Shown: positions 10,074 to 19,507, counted from the stretch's first letter. The stretch is 64,000 bases of DNA from Candidatus Sodalis pierantonius str. SOPE (GCF_000517405.1 NZ_CP006568.1:4216001-4280000); one strand, 5' to 3'. Program-made: numbers and translations. The notes: generated from the sequence alone by a model not told the origin.

Positions 10074-10198
10074 GGGGCAACATTCTCCCCGCGGGTTCGG
10101 CAAGCGTTAAACAGACGGGGCAGCGTTCGCCGCGCGGTTTGGCAAGCGCTAAACGGGCGGGGCAGCGTTCGCCGTGCGCGTCCGGCAAGCGTGGAGCC
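10074..10198. repeat. three tandem 42-43 bp repeats between convergent genes
   Basis: Units start at 10074, 10117 and 10159. Each begins GGGGCA(A/G)C(A/G)TTC and carries CGGCAAGCG(T/C)TAAAC or a close variant. The first is 43 bp, the second 42 bp, the third degenerates at its end. They fill the space between the 3' ends of yggE (plus) and argP (minus). No gene is seen in them. Confidence 0.8.
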
Positions 10199-10202
10199 GT
10201 TA

Positions 10203-11092
10203 TCAATCCTGGCGCAGTACCTGATGACCGTGGTCTAGCAAGGCGTCGGTCACTTTACGCATCATTCGGCTTTCCGGCGCAAATCGGTGCCAGTACAGCA
10301 TGCGGCGCTGGTACAAGCCTGGCGTCAGATCGATAAGCTCCCGCTGCGCCAATTCGCGCTCGATTTGCAAATGGGGAATCATGCAGCAGGTGGTGCCTTG
10401 ACGCGCCAGCTGAACAAAGGCTTCCGAAGAATTTACGATATGGCACGGCACGCTGCCGGGTGAGAGATCGAAATTTTGCTGTAGGAAAGTCTGGTGCATA
10501 TCGTCGAGATGATCGAACGCCACCGCGGGCGCCTTTAGCAGGGCGCTGCGGGTCACGCCGTTGGGAAAGTAACGGGCGGCGAACGACGGCGACGCGACGA
10601 ACAGATAATCAAGCGCCCCCAGGCGGTCTACCAGACAACTCGGCAGCGGCTGAGGCTGAATACTGACCGCACCCACTACCTCGCCACGGCGCAGCCGCTC
10701 CTGGGTGCGGGTTTCGTCTTCCACCTGCATATTCAACCGGATGGGGGAATCGCTCAGCACGGGCTTGAGCTCCGGCAGCAGCCAAGTCGCGAGACTATCG
10801 GCGTTGACCGCCAGCGACAGCAGCAGCGGGGTATCGCTGCCGGTATCGTTGCCCAGCCACTCTTCTTCCAGCAGCTCCACCTGATGCAGCAACGCCATAT
10901 AGTTTCTGCCCCTGCTCGGTGGGGCGGGATGGTCCGCACCAGCAGCGGCTGGCCAAACAGATTTTCCAACTGTTTTATACGCTGCGACACGGCTGACTGG
11001 GTAATACACAGTTTCTGCGCGGCGCGTTCAAAACCGCGCTCTCGTATTACGGCGTCAAGCGCCTGGAGCGTTCGATAATCCGGGCGTTTCAT
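10203..11092 (-). pseudogene. argP: LysR-type regulator ArgP (IciA), frameshifted
   Basis: LysR-family activator of argO, responding to arginine and lysine. The start at 11092 gives MKRPDYRTLQALDAVIRERGFERAAQKLCITQSAVSQRIKQLENLFGQPLLVRTIPP, the winged-helix domain, nearly identical to E. coli. The effector domain (ALLHQVELLEEEWLG to HQVLRQD) is in a different frame and ends at 10203. Between them (about 10905-10935) the sequence reads EQGQKL in a third frame, so there are two changes: about 4 bp missing after PP and one extra base after QKL. Both its target argO and the regulator are lost. rpiA is divergent, as in E. coli. Confidence 0.9.
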
Positions 11093-11276
11093 TCATCTTC
11101 CCCTGTCAGCATCATATCCCTGCACTATGCCATAGTTTTACACTATTGCGTGTGCAAAGTCTCGACCCTGCCGTACGGCCGTTCTTGGCCGAGGTTGTGG
11201 CAATATTCACCCCATTGCCGCCGAGTTTGCTTTATACTGGCCGCTACACAGGGTTACACACGGGCAGAAATAGACC

Positions 11277-11933
11277 ATGATGCAGGATGAACTGAAAAAA
11301 GCGGTGGGCTGGGCCGCGCTGAAATATGTCCGGCCCGGTACGATCGTAGGCGTGGGGACCGGCTCTACCGCGGCGCATTTTATTGACGCGCTGGGGTCCG
11401 TCAGTCATCAAATCGAGGGGGCGGTTTCCAGCTCCGAGGCGTCGTCCGCTAAATTGAAGAGCCTGGGTATTCCTTTATTTGACCTTAACGATGTCGACGC
11501 TCTGGACATTTATGTCGATGGCGCCGATGAGATTAACGGCAGCATGCAGATGATCAAAGGCGGCGGCGCCGCGCTGACCCGCGAAAAAATCATCGCCGCC
11601 GTGGCACGCAAGTTCATCTGTATCGCCGATGCCAGTAAGCTGGTGGACGTGCTCGGCACGTTTCCGCTTCCGGTTGAGGTGATCCCCATGGCTCGCGCCT
11701 GGGTCGCTCGCGAACTGGTACGCCTGGGTGGTCAGCCGGTTTATCGCCAGGGCGTGGTGACCGATAACGGCAATATCATCCTGGATGTGCACAATCTGGC
11801 GATCCTGGATGCGGTGGCGCTTGAAGAGCAAATCAATAACATCCCCGGGGTCGTCACCGTTGGCCTGTTTGCGCGCCGCGGCGCTGATGTGGCGCTTATA
11901 GGCAGCGAACAGGGCGTCAAAATCATCGGCTAA
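11277..11933 (+). CDS. rpiA: ribose-5-phosphate isomerase A
   Basis: Interconverts ribose 5-phosphate and ribulose 5-phosphate in the pentose phosphate pathway. 218 residues, the usual length. Motifs: GVGTGSTAAHFIDALG (phosphate loop) at about 23, SSEASSAKL, YVDGADEING (catalytic Asp residues) at about 80, and MIKGGGAALTREKI with the catalytic Glu at about 103. MMQDELKK aligns with E. coli MTQDELKK, which favours 11277 over 11280. It is flanked by divergent argP and by serA downstream in the ancestral order. No lesion is seen. Confidence 0.97.
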   Translation: MMQDELKKAVGWAALKYVRPGTIVGVGTGSTAAHFIDALGSVSHQIEGAVSSSEASSAKLKSLGIPLFDLNDVDALDIYVDGADEINGSMQMIKGGGAALTREKIIAAVARKFICIADASKLVDVLGTFPLPVEVIPMARAWVARELVRLGGQPVYRQGVVTDNGNIILDVHNLAILDAVALEEQINNIPGVVTVGLFARRGADVALIGSEQGVKIIG

Positions 11934-12227
11934 ACCGAGGGTCGGCGCGCGGTCTACCCGGTCGCCGCCGATGTTAATAAAAAACCGATAATATGTTTTA
12001 TTTTTCTACCCTGAATTTAGTGATTAATTTCACATTTTTCACGCTTGCCTGCCGGAAATCTTCGCCTAATCCCCCCTGCTAGACGATTTATCCATAACGC
12101 GTCCTTATGGCTGTGTCTTATGCTGCACCTCCTGCGCCTATGCCGGTTGCCGCACCGGTAAATTTTGTTATTTTGTCGGAGTGCTGCGTGTCGCAGCCGC
12201 ATCGTGAGCATCTTAAAGGGTCGGGAA
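11934..12227. other. intergenic region rpiA-serA
   Basis: 294 bp without a gene. The first half is AT-rich (AATAAAAAACCGATAATATG and following), as expected for a promoter. No operator was recognised. Confidence 0.5.
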
Positions 12228-13460
12228 ATGGCAAAAGTATCGCTGGAAAAAGATAAGATTACGTTTCTGTTGGTGGAAGGGGTACACCCTTCGGCGCTGG
12301 AAAATCTGCAACGCGCCGGTTACACCAATATTGAGTATCACAAAGGCGCATTGGACACCGAAACGCTGAAACACGCGATCCGCGACGCTCACTTTGTCGG
12401 CATTCGTTCCCGCACCCATTTGACGGAAGACGTTTTCGCCGTGGCGGAGAAACTGGTGGCGGTGGGGTGTTTTTGTATCGGTACCAATCAAGTGGATCTG
12501 CCGGCCGCGATGAAGCGTGGCGTCCCGGTCTTCAATGCGCCTTTCTCCAACACGCGCTCCGTGGCCGAAATGGTATTGGGGGAGATGCTGCTCATGATGC
12601 GTGGCATCCCTGAAGCTAACGCCCGGGCACACCGCGGTCAATGGGACAAACAGGCGCAGGGTAGCTACGAAGCGCGCGGTAAAAAACTGGGGATTGTCGG
12701 CTATGGCCATATCGGTACCCAACTAAGCATTCTTGCAGAAAGCCTGGGCATGCAGGTGTTCTTCTACGATATCGAAAGCAAGCTAACGCTGGGTAATGCC
12801 CAGCAGGTCGCTACGTTGGCCGAACTGCTGGGGATGAGCGATGTGGTGAGTCTGCATGTGCCGGATACGCTGTCGACGCGCAACATGATGGGGAAAACCG
12901 AGCTCGCGCAAATGAAAGCCGGTGCGCTGTTGATTAACGCCTCGCGTGGGACGGTGGTGGACATACCGGCGCTGTGCGAGACGCTGGCCAGCAAGCATCT
13001 GGCCGGCGCGGCGTTCGACGTTTTCCCGCAGGAGCCGGCGACCAATAGCGATCCGTTCACGTCGCCGCTGTGTGAATTTGACAATGTGATCCTGACGCCG
13101 CACATCGGCGGGTCAACTCAAGAAGCCCAAGAGAATATCGGCATAGAAGTGGCCGGCAAATTGGTGAAGTATTCCGATAACGGTTCCACTTTGTCGGCGG
13201 TCAATTTCCCCGAGGTGTCGCTGCCGGAGCACGGCGAACGCGTGAGCCGTTTGCTGCATATCCATGAAAATCGTCCCGGCGTGTTGACTCGGATCAACCA
13301 GATTTTCGCCGAGCAGGGGATCAACATCGCCGCGCAATATTTGCAGACAACGCCGGAAATCGGTTATGTGGTCATCGATGTGGAAACGGTGGCGGAAGAT
13401 ACCGCGCTGCAGCTGATGAAAGCGATACCGGGCACCATACGCGCCCGCTTGCTCTACTGA
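12228..13460 (+). CDS. serA: D-3-phosphoglycerate dehydrogenase
   Basis: First step of serine synthesis, oxidising 3-phosphoglycerate. The start MAKVSLEKDKITFLLVEGVHPSA at 12228 follows an AAAGGGTCGGG ribosome site; the longer upstream frame is not supported. 410 residues, the same length as E. coli SerA. The Rossmann motif GIVGYGHIGTQ is near 158. The substrate and catalytic segments RSRTHLTEDVF, NASRGTVVDIPAL and TPHIGGSTQEAQ (catalytic His) follow, and a C-terminal ACT domain (ENRPGVLTRINQIFAEQGINIAAQYLQT) should give serine feedback inhibition. Intact. With glycine cleavage lost nearby, serine synthesis from glycolysis stays important. Confidence 0.98.
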   Translation: MAKVSLEKDKITFLLVEGVHPSALENLQRAGYTNIEYHKGALDTETLKHAIRDAHFVGIRSRTHLTEDVFAVAEKLVAVGCFCIGTNQVDLPAAMKRGVPVFNAPFSNTRSVAEMVLGEMLLMMRGIPEANARAHRGQWDKQAQGSYEARGKKLGIVGYGHIGTQLSILAESLGMQVFFYDIESKLTLGNAQQVATLAELLGMSDVVSLHVPDTLSTRNMMGKTELAQMKAGALLINASRGTVVDIPALCETLASKHLAGAAFDVFPQEPATNSDPFTSPLCEFDNVILTPHIGGSTQEAQENIGIEVAGKLVKYSDNGSTLSAVNFPEVSLPEHGERVSRLLHIHENRPGVLTRINQIFAEQGINIAAQYLQTTPEIGYVVIDVETVAEDTALQLMKAIPGTIRARLLY

Positions 13461-13623
13461 GGGCCTACAGGAATGCGCGGCGCGCGATGGCTCTGAAAGT
13501 CAGGTAAGCCCGGCGCATGCAATGGCGGCCACCGCCGGCGGCGGGAGTGGAGTAAGGTAAACCCGGCGCCTGCCCCTGTGGTCTCTCTTCGCCCGCGCCC
13601 ATGTCGCGGCCGTGGCGCAGGCT

Positions 13624-14295
13624 TCAGCGCCACGGCCGATCTGGGAAACGAAGGGCAAAAACGGCGTCAGCCGTTTTTTTCGCTCCGGCGTCATGCCAGC
13701 GCCAGTGGCGGGAGGGGGTAATAATTTCCGGAAGTCCAATATCCCACTCTTCCACCGGCAGCGGATCCGCTACCTGCTGACAATCGTGCGCCAGCCCGAT
13801 AGGGTAAAAGCCCGCCAGTGGCCGCCAGTGCTGTAGCGTGCGGTCATAAAAGCCACCGCCCATGCCCAGGCGCCGCCCCTGCGCATCGAACGCCACCAGC
13901 GGCGTGAACAGCACATCCAGGCCGGTCAGCGGCAATAGCGTGGTGATATCCAGCCGGGGCTCGCGGATGCGCAACCGGTTCAACACCAGCGGCGTGGTGG
14001 CGGTATAGCGCATAAACAGCAAGTGACCGGGAGTGAAAGGATGCAGTACCGGCAGATAAATCTGCTTGCCGGCGGCCCATAGGGCATCGATCAGCGGACG
14101 GGTACCTAGCTCGCCATCGAATGAAAGAAAAACGGCCAGGGTGCGGGCGCTACGGATACGCGCGTCATTCATGACGCGGCTGACGACGCGCAGGGCGGCG
14201 TCCGATTGTTCTTGGGACGACAGCGCGCGGCGCCGCAGGCGGATATGATTGCGCAGCGACTGCCGTAGCAGTGATTTTTCCATTGACGAGGTCAT
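13624..14295 (-). CDS. ygfA: 5-formyltetrahydrofolate cyclo-ligase, C-terminally extended
   Basis: ATP-dependent conversion of 5-formyl-THF to 5,10-methenyl-THF. The start MTSSMEKSLLRQSLRNHIRLRRRAL at 14295 is used; the longer open frame upstream runs into the 6S RNA gene and is not a real start. Motifs: FLSFDGELGTRPLI, YLPVLHPF, and the diagnostic RLGMGGGFYDRTLQ. After the usual end (WDIGLPEIITPSRHWRW) the frame runs 23 codons further, through a hairpin and T-run that look like its own terminator, suggesting the original stop was lost. It is cotranscribed with ssrS in E. coli. Probably functional. Confidence 0.9.
   Translation of the reverse strand: MTSSMEKSLLRQSLRNHIRLRRRALSSQEQSDAALRVVSRVMNDARIRSARTLAVFLSFDGELGTRPLIDALWAAGKQIYLPVLHPFTPGHLLFMRYTATTPLVLNRLRIREPRLDITTLLPLTGLDVLFTPLVAFDAQGRRLGMGGGFYDRTLQHWRPLAGFYPIGLAHDCQQVADPLPVEEWDIGLPEIITPSRHWRWHDAGAKKTADAVFALRFPDRPWR
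13657..13680. terminator. bidirectional hairpin between serA and ygfA, inside the ygfA extension
   Basis: Perfect stem AAAAACGGC (13657-13665) with GCCGTTTTT (13670-13678), GTCA loop, and T-runs on both strands. Placed to end ygfA on the minus strand, but the ygfA frame currently reads through it. Confidence 0.75.
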
Positions 14296-14317
14296 AGGGA
14301 AACGATGCTTAACTAGG

Positions 14318-14500
14318 GGATCTCCGAGATGCCGCCGCAGGCTGTAACCCTTGAACCCTTGGTTCAAGGTGAACGCAGCGTCGAGACCTTAAGGCTTCTC
14401 GAACGAGCCGAGCATGCGCACCGGTCAAGAATCGCCACATTCTTGTGGTATGAAATATCGGCTCAGGGGACTGACCCGCTGGCGAACACCTCAGAGAAAT
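14318..14500 (-). ncRNA. ssrS: 6S RNA
   Basis: Regulatory RNA that mimics an open promoter and sequesters sigma-70 RNA polymerase in stationary phase. The minus strand from 14500 begins ATTTCTCTGAGGTGTTCGCC and ends near 14318 with GCATCTCGGAGATCC, almost as in E. coli. Internal blocks such as CCCTGAGCCGATATTTCATACC and GAACCAAGGGTTCAAGGGTTACAGCC match those I remember for 6S RNA. The two ends pair as the closing stem. Position between zapA and ygfA is the ancestral one. Ends are approximate to a few bases. Confidence 0.95.
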
Positions 14501-14550
14501 TTGGTTTTCAGCCCGCGGGTATCGGTATCGGCCCCGCGGTGCGTACGTCG

Positions 14551-14880
14551 TTATTCGAACTGGTTTCCCGGTCGTTCCGTTATGCGGCCCTGTTCAACCA
14601 GCGCCTGCTCAATCGTTTGCTGCAGTAAACGAATGCGCTGTTCTATGTTGGCTGCATAATCCCGGGTTTTCAACCTTTCCTGCGCCAATTCGTGACAGAC
14701 GTTCAGGGCGGCGATGAAAACAAGTTGTTCCGTATTGGTGACTCTAGTTCGAACTTTCAGATCTTGCAACCGCTGATTAAGATCTTCCGCCGCCTGGTTC
14801 AACGCTTCCTGTTGCTCCGGGGGGCAATTGACCCGTAATGTACGGCCAAAAATTTGAATATCTACCGGTTGTGCGGACAT
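14551..14880 (-). CDS. zapA: cell division protein ZapA
   Basis: FtsZ-associated protein that promotes Z-ring bundling. 109 residues, the normal size. The N-terminal domain MSAQPVDIQIFGRTLRVNCPPEQQEAL is followed by a helical C-terminal half (coiled coil that makes the tetramer) with DLNQRLQDLKVRTRVTNTEQLVFIAALNVCHEL. Divergent from ygfB, in the conserved ssrS neighbourhood. No defect is seen. Confidence 0.95.
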   Translation of the reverse strand: MSAQPVDIQIFGRTLRVNCPPEQQEALNQAAEDLNQRLQDLKVRTRVTNTEQLVFIAALNVCHELAQERLKTRDYAANIEQRIRLLQQTIEQALVEQGRITERPGNQFE

Positions 14881-15057
14881 ACCACCTTCCTGCCTTTGTT
14901 ACCGCGCCAACCCCGCCACTGCCGCGTAATATCGGCGAGGTGCGAAGGGCGCAACTATAATCTATCTAAAACAGAAGTTACAAGCCCTTTCTGGTATAGC
15001 GACGGACCTTGGTGGTAGCATAACACGAACTTATCCCGCCAACATTGATGAAAGCGC

Positions 15058-15631
15058 ATGTCTAAACAAAATACATTCCCCGATTACGAAAACTTGAACC
15101 GGCTTTTGGCAGCGCAGGCGGTGGCATTAACCGCTGCGGAGATGCATGGGCTGCTGAGCGGGATAGTGTGTGGCGGTAACAATAACGACAGTTGGCAGGT
15201 GTTAGTGCATGAATTGACCAACGACGGGTTGGCGTTCAGCCAAACGCTCGCCGGGCCGCTGCGCGACCTGCACCAAGCTACCGCCAGCGCGCTGGCGGAT
15301 GCGTCATTCCAATTTCAGCTATTGCTGCCGGCGGACGACGACGAGGGGAATGCGCTATTCGCGCGAGTGGATGCCCTGGCCGGCTGGGTAAACCATTTTC
15401 TGCTCGGTCTGGGGGTGGTCCAGCCGCAGTTGGACAAGGTGCGGTGCGATAGACGATTTGCGCAACATCTCTCAGTTGGGGTATGACGAGGACGAAGATC
15501 GCGAGGCGTTGGCGCAATCGCTGGAGGAAGTGATTGAGTATGTCCGTATGGCCGCCATCCTTTGCCATAATGATTTTACCCGTCCGGATGACGACGCGGC
15601 GCCCACGCCGGCCGGTCCGGTATTACATTAA
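15058..15631 (+). pseudogene. ygfB: YgfB (UPF0149 family), frameshifted
   Basis: Member of a conserved family of unclear function normally found upstream of pepP. The first frame (MSKQNTFPDYENLNRLLAAQ) includes the family block AEMHGLLSGIVCGG and LAGWVNHFLLGLGVVQPQLDKV, then loses the match near 15440. Another frame resumes AIDDLRNISQLGYDEDEDREALAQSLEEVIEYVRMAAILCHNDFTRP and stops at 15631. The residues missing between LDKV and AIDDL suggest a short deletion of about 14 bp that is not a multiple of three. Confidence 0.88.
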
Positions 15632-15706
15632 CATTAACGCCGGCCTTGCGGCGGCGTATTGGCCACGGTAAAAGAGCCGAGCATGTTAACCAGGCTGGAG
15701 GGAGCG

Positions 15707-17026
15707 ATGATACCACAAGAATATACCCGGCGTCGTCAAGGATTGCTGGCGAAAATGGCCCCGGGAAGCGCCGCGCTGATCTTTGCTGCCCCCGAGGCGA
15801 CGCGCAGCGCCGATAGCGAGTATCCCTATCGGCAAAACAGTGATTTCTGGTATTTCACCGGCTTTAACGAGCCGCAGGCGCTGTTGATTTTGGTCAAAAG
15901 CGACCAAAGCCATCATCACAGCGTATTATTTAATCGGGTACGCGATAAAACCGCCGAAATCTGGACCGGCCGCCGCCTGGGTCAGGAGGCGGCGCCGGAG
16001 CGCCTAGGGGTTTCCCGAGCGCTCCCCTGGGACGATATCGGCAGCCAATTGCATCTGCTGCTCAACGGCCTGGACGTAGTTTATCATGCGCAAGGTGAAT
16101 ACGACTTTGCCGACAAATTGCTGTTCAGCGCGCTGGATAAATTGCGCCGCGGCGCGCGTCAGCAATTGCAGGCGCCGGCCACGTTGGTGGATTGGCGGCC
16201 CTGGGTGCACGACATGCGGCTGATAAAATCCGAAGAGGAGCTGGCGGTGATGCGCCACGCCTGTGAAATCACCGCTTTGGCGCATACCCGCGCCATGCAG
16301 CAATGCTGGCCCGGCATGTACGAGTATCAGTTGGAAGGCGAGATCCAGCATGAATTCAATCGCCACGGCGCGCGCTTCCCGTCTTACAACACCATCGTCG
16401 GCAGCGGCGAAAACGGCTGCATTTTGCACTACACCGAAAACGCCTCCAAGATGAAAAGCGGCGATCTGGTGTTGATCGACGCCGGCTGTGAATATCAGGG
16501 CTACGCCGGGGATATCACCCGCACCTTTCCGGTCAATGGCCGCTTCTCGCCGGAACAGCGCGCGATTTATGACCTGGTCCTGGCAATGCTTAACCGCGCC
16601 CTTGAGCTTTATGGCCCGGGGCGCAGTATTCAGGAGGTGGGTGAAGAGGCGGTGCGCATTATGGTCACCGGTCTGGTGCAGCTTGGCGTCATGAAGGGAG
16701 AGGTCGAGGCGCTCATCGCCGAACAGGCGCACCGGCAATTCTTTATGCATGGCCTGAGCCACTGGCTGGGGCTTGACGTTCACGACGTCGGCAATTATGG
16801 CTCCTCAGAGCGTAGCCGGGCGCTGGAGCCGGGTATGGTGCTGACCATCGAGCCGGGTATCTATATTGCCAGCGACGCCGATGTGCCCCCCGCCTACCGC
16901 GGTATCGGCATTCGCATTGAGGACAACATTGTGATTACCGCCGCGGGTAATGAAAACCTCACCGCCTCGGTCGTCAAAGAGGCCGAGGCGATTGAAGCCC
17001 TTATGGCGGCGGCGCACAAAGAATGA
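15707..17026 (+). CDS. pepP: Xaa-Pro aminopeptidase P
   Basis: Manganese aminopeptidase removing N-terminal residues before proline. The start MIPQEYTRRRQGLLAKM at 15707 matches the E. coli N-terminus and has GGAGGGAG just upstream; two earlier in-frame starts are less likely. 439 residues, the normal length. Metal and catalytic residues are visible in LIDAGCEYQGYAGDITR (two Asp), HGLSHWLGLDVHDVG (His), LTIEPGIYI (Glu) and GIRIEDN (Glu). It overlaps ubiH by four bases (ATGA), giving a translationally coupled pepP-ubiH-ubiI operon. Confidence 0.97.
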   Translation: MIPQEYTRRRQGLLAKMAPGSAALIFAAPEATRSADSEYPYRQNSDFWYFTGFNEPQALLILVKSDQSHHHSVLFNRVRDKTAEIWTGRRLGQEAAPERLGVSRALPWDDIGSQLHLLLNGLDVVYHAQGEYDFADKLLFSALDKLRRGARQQLQAPATLVDWRPWVHDMRLIKSEEELAVMRHACEITALAHTRAMQQCWPGMYEYQLEGEIQHEFNRHGARFPSYNTIVGSGENGCILHYTENASKMKSGDLVLIDAGCEYQGYAGDITRTFPVNGRFSPEQRAIYDLVLAMLNRALELYGPGRSIQEVGEEAVRIMVTGLVQLGVMKGEVEALIAEQAHRQFFMHGLSHWLGLDVHDVGNYGSSERSRALEPGMVLTIEPGIYIASDADVPPAYRGIGIRIEDNIVITAAGNENLTASVVKEAEAIEALMAAAHKE

Positions 17027-18201
17027 GTGTCACCATTATCGGCGGCGGCATGGCCGGCGCGACGTTGGCGCTGGCGCTTTCGCATCTGAGCCGCGGCACC
17101 CTGCAAATCGACCTGGTGGAGGCGCGGACGCCGGAAAGCCGCGATCATCCCGGCTTCGACGCCCGCGCTATCGCGCTGGCGCAGGGGACCTGCCGCGAGC
17201 TGACCACCATCGGCGTCTGGTCGGCGCTGGCATCCTGCGCCACCGCCATTACCCGGGTGGAGGTGAGCGACAAAGGGCACCTGGGTAAAGTTCAGATTGC
17301 GACCGACGACTATCAGCTGCCGGCGCTGGGCTATGTCGTGGAGCTGCACGCGGCCGGTAAACGGCTATTCGATTTGCTGCGTCAGGCCCCCGGCGTGCGG
17401 CTGCATTGTCCGGCGACGCTCACGCGCCTCAGGCGCGAGCGCGAGGAGACGATCATTACCTTGGATAATGGCGTCGAGCTCAACGCGCAACTGGTGGTGG
17501 CGGCGGACGGCTCGCGCTCGCCGCTGGCGGCGCAATGCGGCATGCGCTGGCGGCAGCGGGATTATCAGCAAATTGCGGTTATCGCCAATATCAGCACCGC
17601 CGTGCCACACGGCGGTGACGCGTTCGAGCGGTTTACCCCCCAGGGCCCGCTGGCGTTGCTGCCCATGTCTGGCGCGCGCAATTCGCTGGTTTGGTGCCTG
17701 CCGGCTGCGCATGAACAGGACATTGCCGACTGGGATGAGGGGCGGTTTTGCCATGCGTTGCAGCAGGCGTTTGGCTGGCGGCTCGGCCGTATTACCGCCG
17801 CCGGCGAGCGCCAGTGTTACCCGCTGCGGCTGCGCACGGCCGAGCGGCATATTGGCCACCGCCTGGCGCTGGTGGGTAATGCCGCGCAAACGCTGCATCC
17901 CATTGCCGGCCAGGGGTTTAACCTGGGGCTGCGCGATGTGATGACGCTGGCGGAAACTCTGGCGCAGGCTGCGGCGCAGGGAGAGGATATCGGCGATTAC
18001 GTCGTGCTATCCCGCTACCAGCGTCGTCGGCAGCCGGACCAGGCCGGTACCGTTGGCATCACCGACGGGCTGATTCATCTGTTCGCCAACCGTCACCTGT
18101 CGTTAGTGGTGGGCCGAAATCTTGGGCTGCTGGCCATGGCCCATATTCCGTCGCTGCGCGATGCGCTGGCGCTTAAAACGCTGGGCTGGGTGGCCCGTTG
18201 A
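17023..18201 (+). CDS. ubiH: 2-octaprenyl-6-methoxyphenol hydroxylase
   Basis: FAD monooxygenase of ubiquinone synthesis. 392 residues, normal. The FAD-binding GGGMAGATLALAL motif is at the N-terminus, the DG motif (VVAADGSRSPLAAQ) is at about 165, and the second FAD motif ALVGNAAQTLHPIAGQGFNLGLRD is at about 285, where UbiH has the NA rather than the DA form. Overlaps pepP and is followed by its paralogue ubiI after 31 bp. Intact, implying that aerobic respiration is retained. Confidence 0.95.
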   Translation: MSVTIIGGGMAGATLALALSHLSRGTLQIDLVEARTPESRDHPGFDARAIALAQGTCRELTTIGVWSALASCATAITRVEVSDKGHLGKVQIATDDYQLPALGYVVELHAAGKRLFDLLRQAPGVRLHCPATLTRLRREREETIITLDNGVELNAQLVVAADGSRSPLAAQCGMRWRQRDYQQIAVIANISTAVPHGGDAFERFTPQGPLALLPMSGARNSLVWCLPAAHEQDIADWDEGRFCHALQQAFGWRLGRITAAGERQCYPLRLRTAERHIGHRLALVGNAAQTLHPIAGQGFNLGLRDVMTLAETLAQAAAQGEDIGDYVVLSRYQRRRQPDQAGTVGITDGLIHLFANRHLSLVVGRNLGLLAMAHIPSLRDALALKTLGWVAR

Positions 18202-18232
18202 CCCCGACCCGCAAGCAAGGATCCATTAAGCT

Positions 18233-19450
18233 ATGCAAGCATTTGATATCGTGATTAGCGGCGGCGGCATGGTCGGCCTGGCGCTAGCCTGCGGCCTGCA
18301 GGGGACCGGATTGCGCGTGGCGGTCATCGAGCGCCAGGGGCCGGAGGTGATTCCCCCTGCCGAACAGCCGGCGTTGCGGGTTTCCGCCATCAATGCCGCC
18401 AGCCGGCATTTGTTGCAGCATGTGCAGGTCTGGGAGGCCATCACCGCGCAGCGCGCCAATCCTTATCGGGGCATGGAAGTCTGGGAGCGGGACAGCTTCG
18501 GGCGTATCGCTTTCGACGGTGCCGGGCTGGGCTATCCCGAGCTGGGGCATATCATTGAAAATCCGGTCATTCAGCAGGCTTTATGGCGCCGCGCGGAGCA
18601 ATTGGCCGAGGTAACGCTGATAGCCCCTGCCACGCTGCGCCAGGTGGCCTGGGGTGAAAATGAAGCCTTTATCACCCTTGACGACGACCGGATGCTGACC
18701 GCCCGACTGGTCGTGGCGGCGGACGGCGCGCGCTCTTGGCTGCGGACCCATGCCGATATCCCGCTGACTTTTTGGGACTACCAGCATCATGCGTTGGTGG
18801 CGACCGTGCGCACCGCTCGGCCTCATGGCAATATCGCCCGACAAACGTTTCACGGTGACGGCATTCTGGCGTTTTTGCCGCTAAGCGACCCGCATTTAAG
18901 CTCTATCGTCTGGTCGCTGCCGCCGTCGGTGGCGCAAGAGCGCCTGACGGCGCCCGCCGAAGCGTTCAACGCCGCGCTGGCCATGAACTTCAGTCTGGCG
19001 CTGGGGTTATGCGAGCTGCTGGGCGAACGGCAAACCTTCCCGCTCACCGGCCGTTATGCGCGTAATTTTGCCGCTCACCGCCTGGTGCTGGTAGGGGATG
19101 CCGCGCATACCGTCCATCCGCTGGCGGGGCAGGGCGTAAACCTGGGGTTCATGGATGTCGCGGAACTGTTGGGAGAAGTGCGGCGCCTGCGAAAAGCCGG
19201 CAAGGATATCGGCCATTACCCCTACCTGCGGCGCTACGAGCGCAGCCGCAAACACAGCGTCGCGCTGATGCTGGCGGGCATGCAGGGGTTTCGCGAGCTT
19301 TTCGCCGGCCATCAGTCGCTAAAGAAATGGGTCCGCGACGCCGGTTTGCGGCTGGCGGATACGCTACCCGGCGTTAAGCCGCGCTTCATCAAACAGGCGA
19401 TGGGATTGAACGATTTACCTGCCTGGTTGGCAGCCGAGCCCTTAGACTGA
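18233..19450 (+). CDS. ubiI: 2-octaprenylphenol hydroxylase (C5)
   Basis: FAD monooxygenase (formerly VisC) hydroxylating the ubiquinone ring at C5. 405 residues. FAD motif SGGGMVGLALACGLQG at the N-terminus, VVAADGARSWLR at about 160, and LVLVGDAAHTVHPLAGQGVNLGFMD at about 283. Last gene of pepP-ubiH-ubiI, with a terminator after it. No lesion is seen. Confidence 0.95.
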   Translation: MQAFDIVISGGGMVGLALACGLQGTGLRVAVIERQGPEVIPPAEQPALRVSAINAASRHLLQHVQVWEAITAQRANPYRGMEVWERDSFGRIAFDGAGLGYPELGHIIENPVIQQALWRRAEQLAEVTLIAPATLRQVAWGENEAFITLDDDRMLTARLVVAADGARSWLRTHADIPLTFWDYQHHALVATVRTARPHGNIARQTFHGDGILAFLPLSDPHLSSIVWSLPPSVAQERLTAPAEAFNAALAMNFSLALGLCELLGERQTFPLTGRYARNFAAHRLVLVGDAAHTVHPLAGQGVNLGFMDVAELLGEVRRLRKAGKDIGHYPYLRRYERSRKHSVALMLAGMQGFRELFAGHQSLKKWVRDAGLRLADTLPGVKPRFIKQAMGLNDLPAWLAAEPLD

Positions 19451-19507
19451 ATTATTCTAATTTTACCGTTCCTTTTGAATTATATTTTCTATATCCGATG
19501 CCTAAAC

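Noticed and set aside
10074..10198. CRISPR array
   Set aside because: Units are contiguous, with no separate unique spacers, no cas genes, and diverge along their whole length.
14296..14367. Longer N-terminus of YgfA
   Set aside because: That stretch is the 3' end of 6S RNA; the open frame there is accidental.
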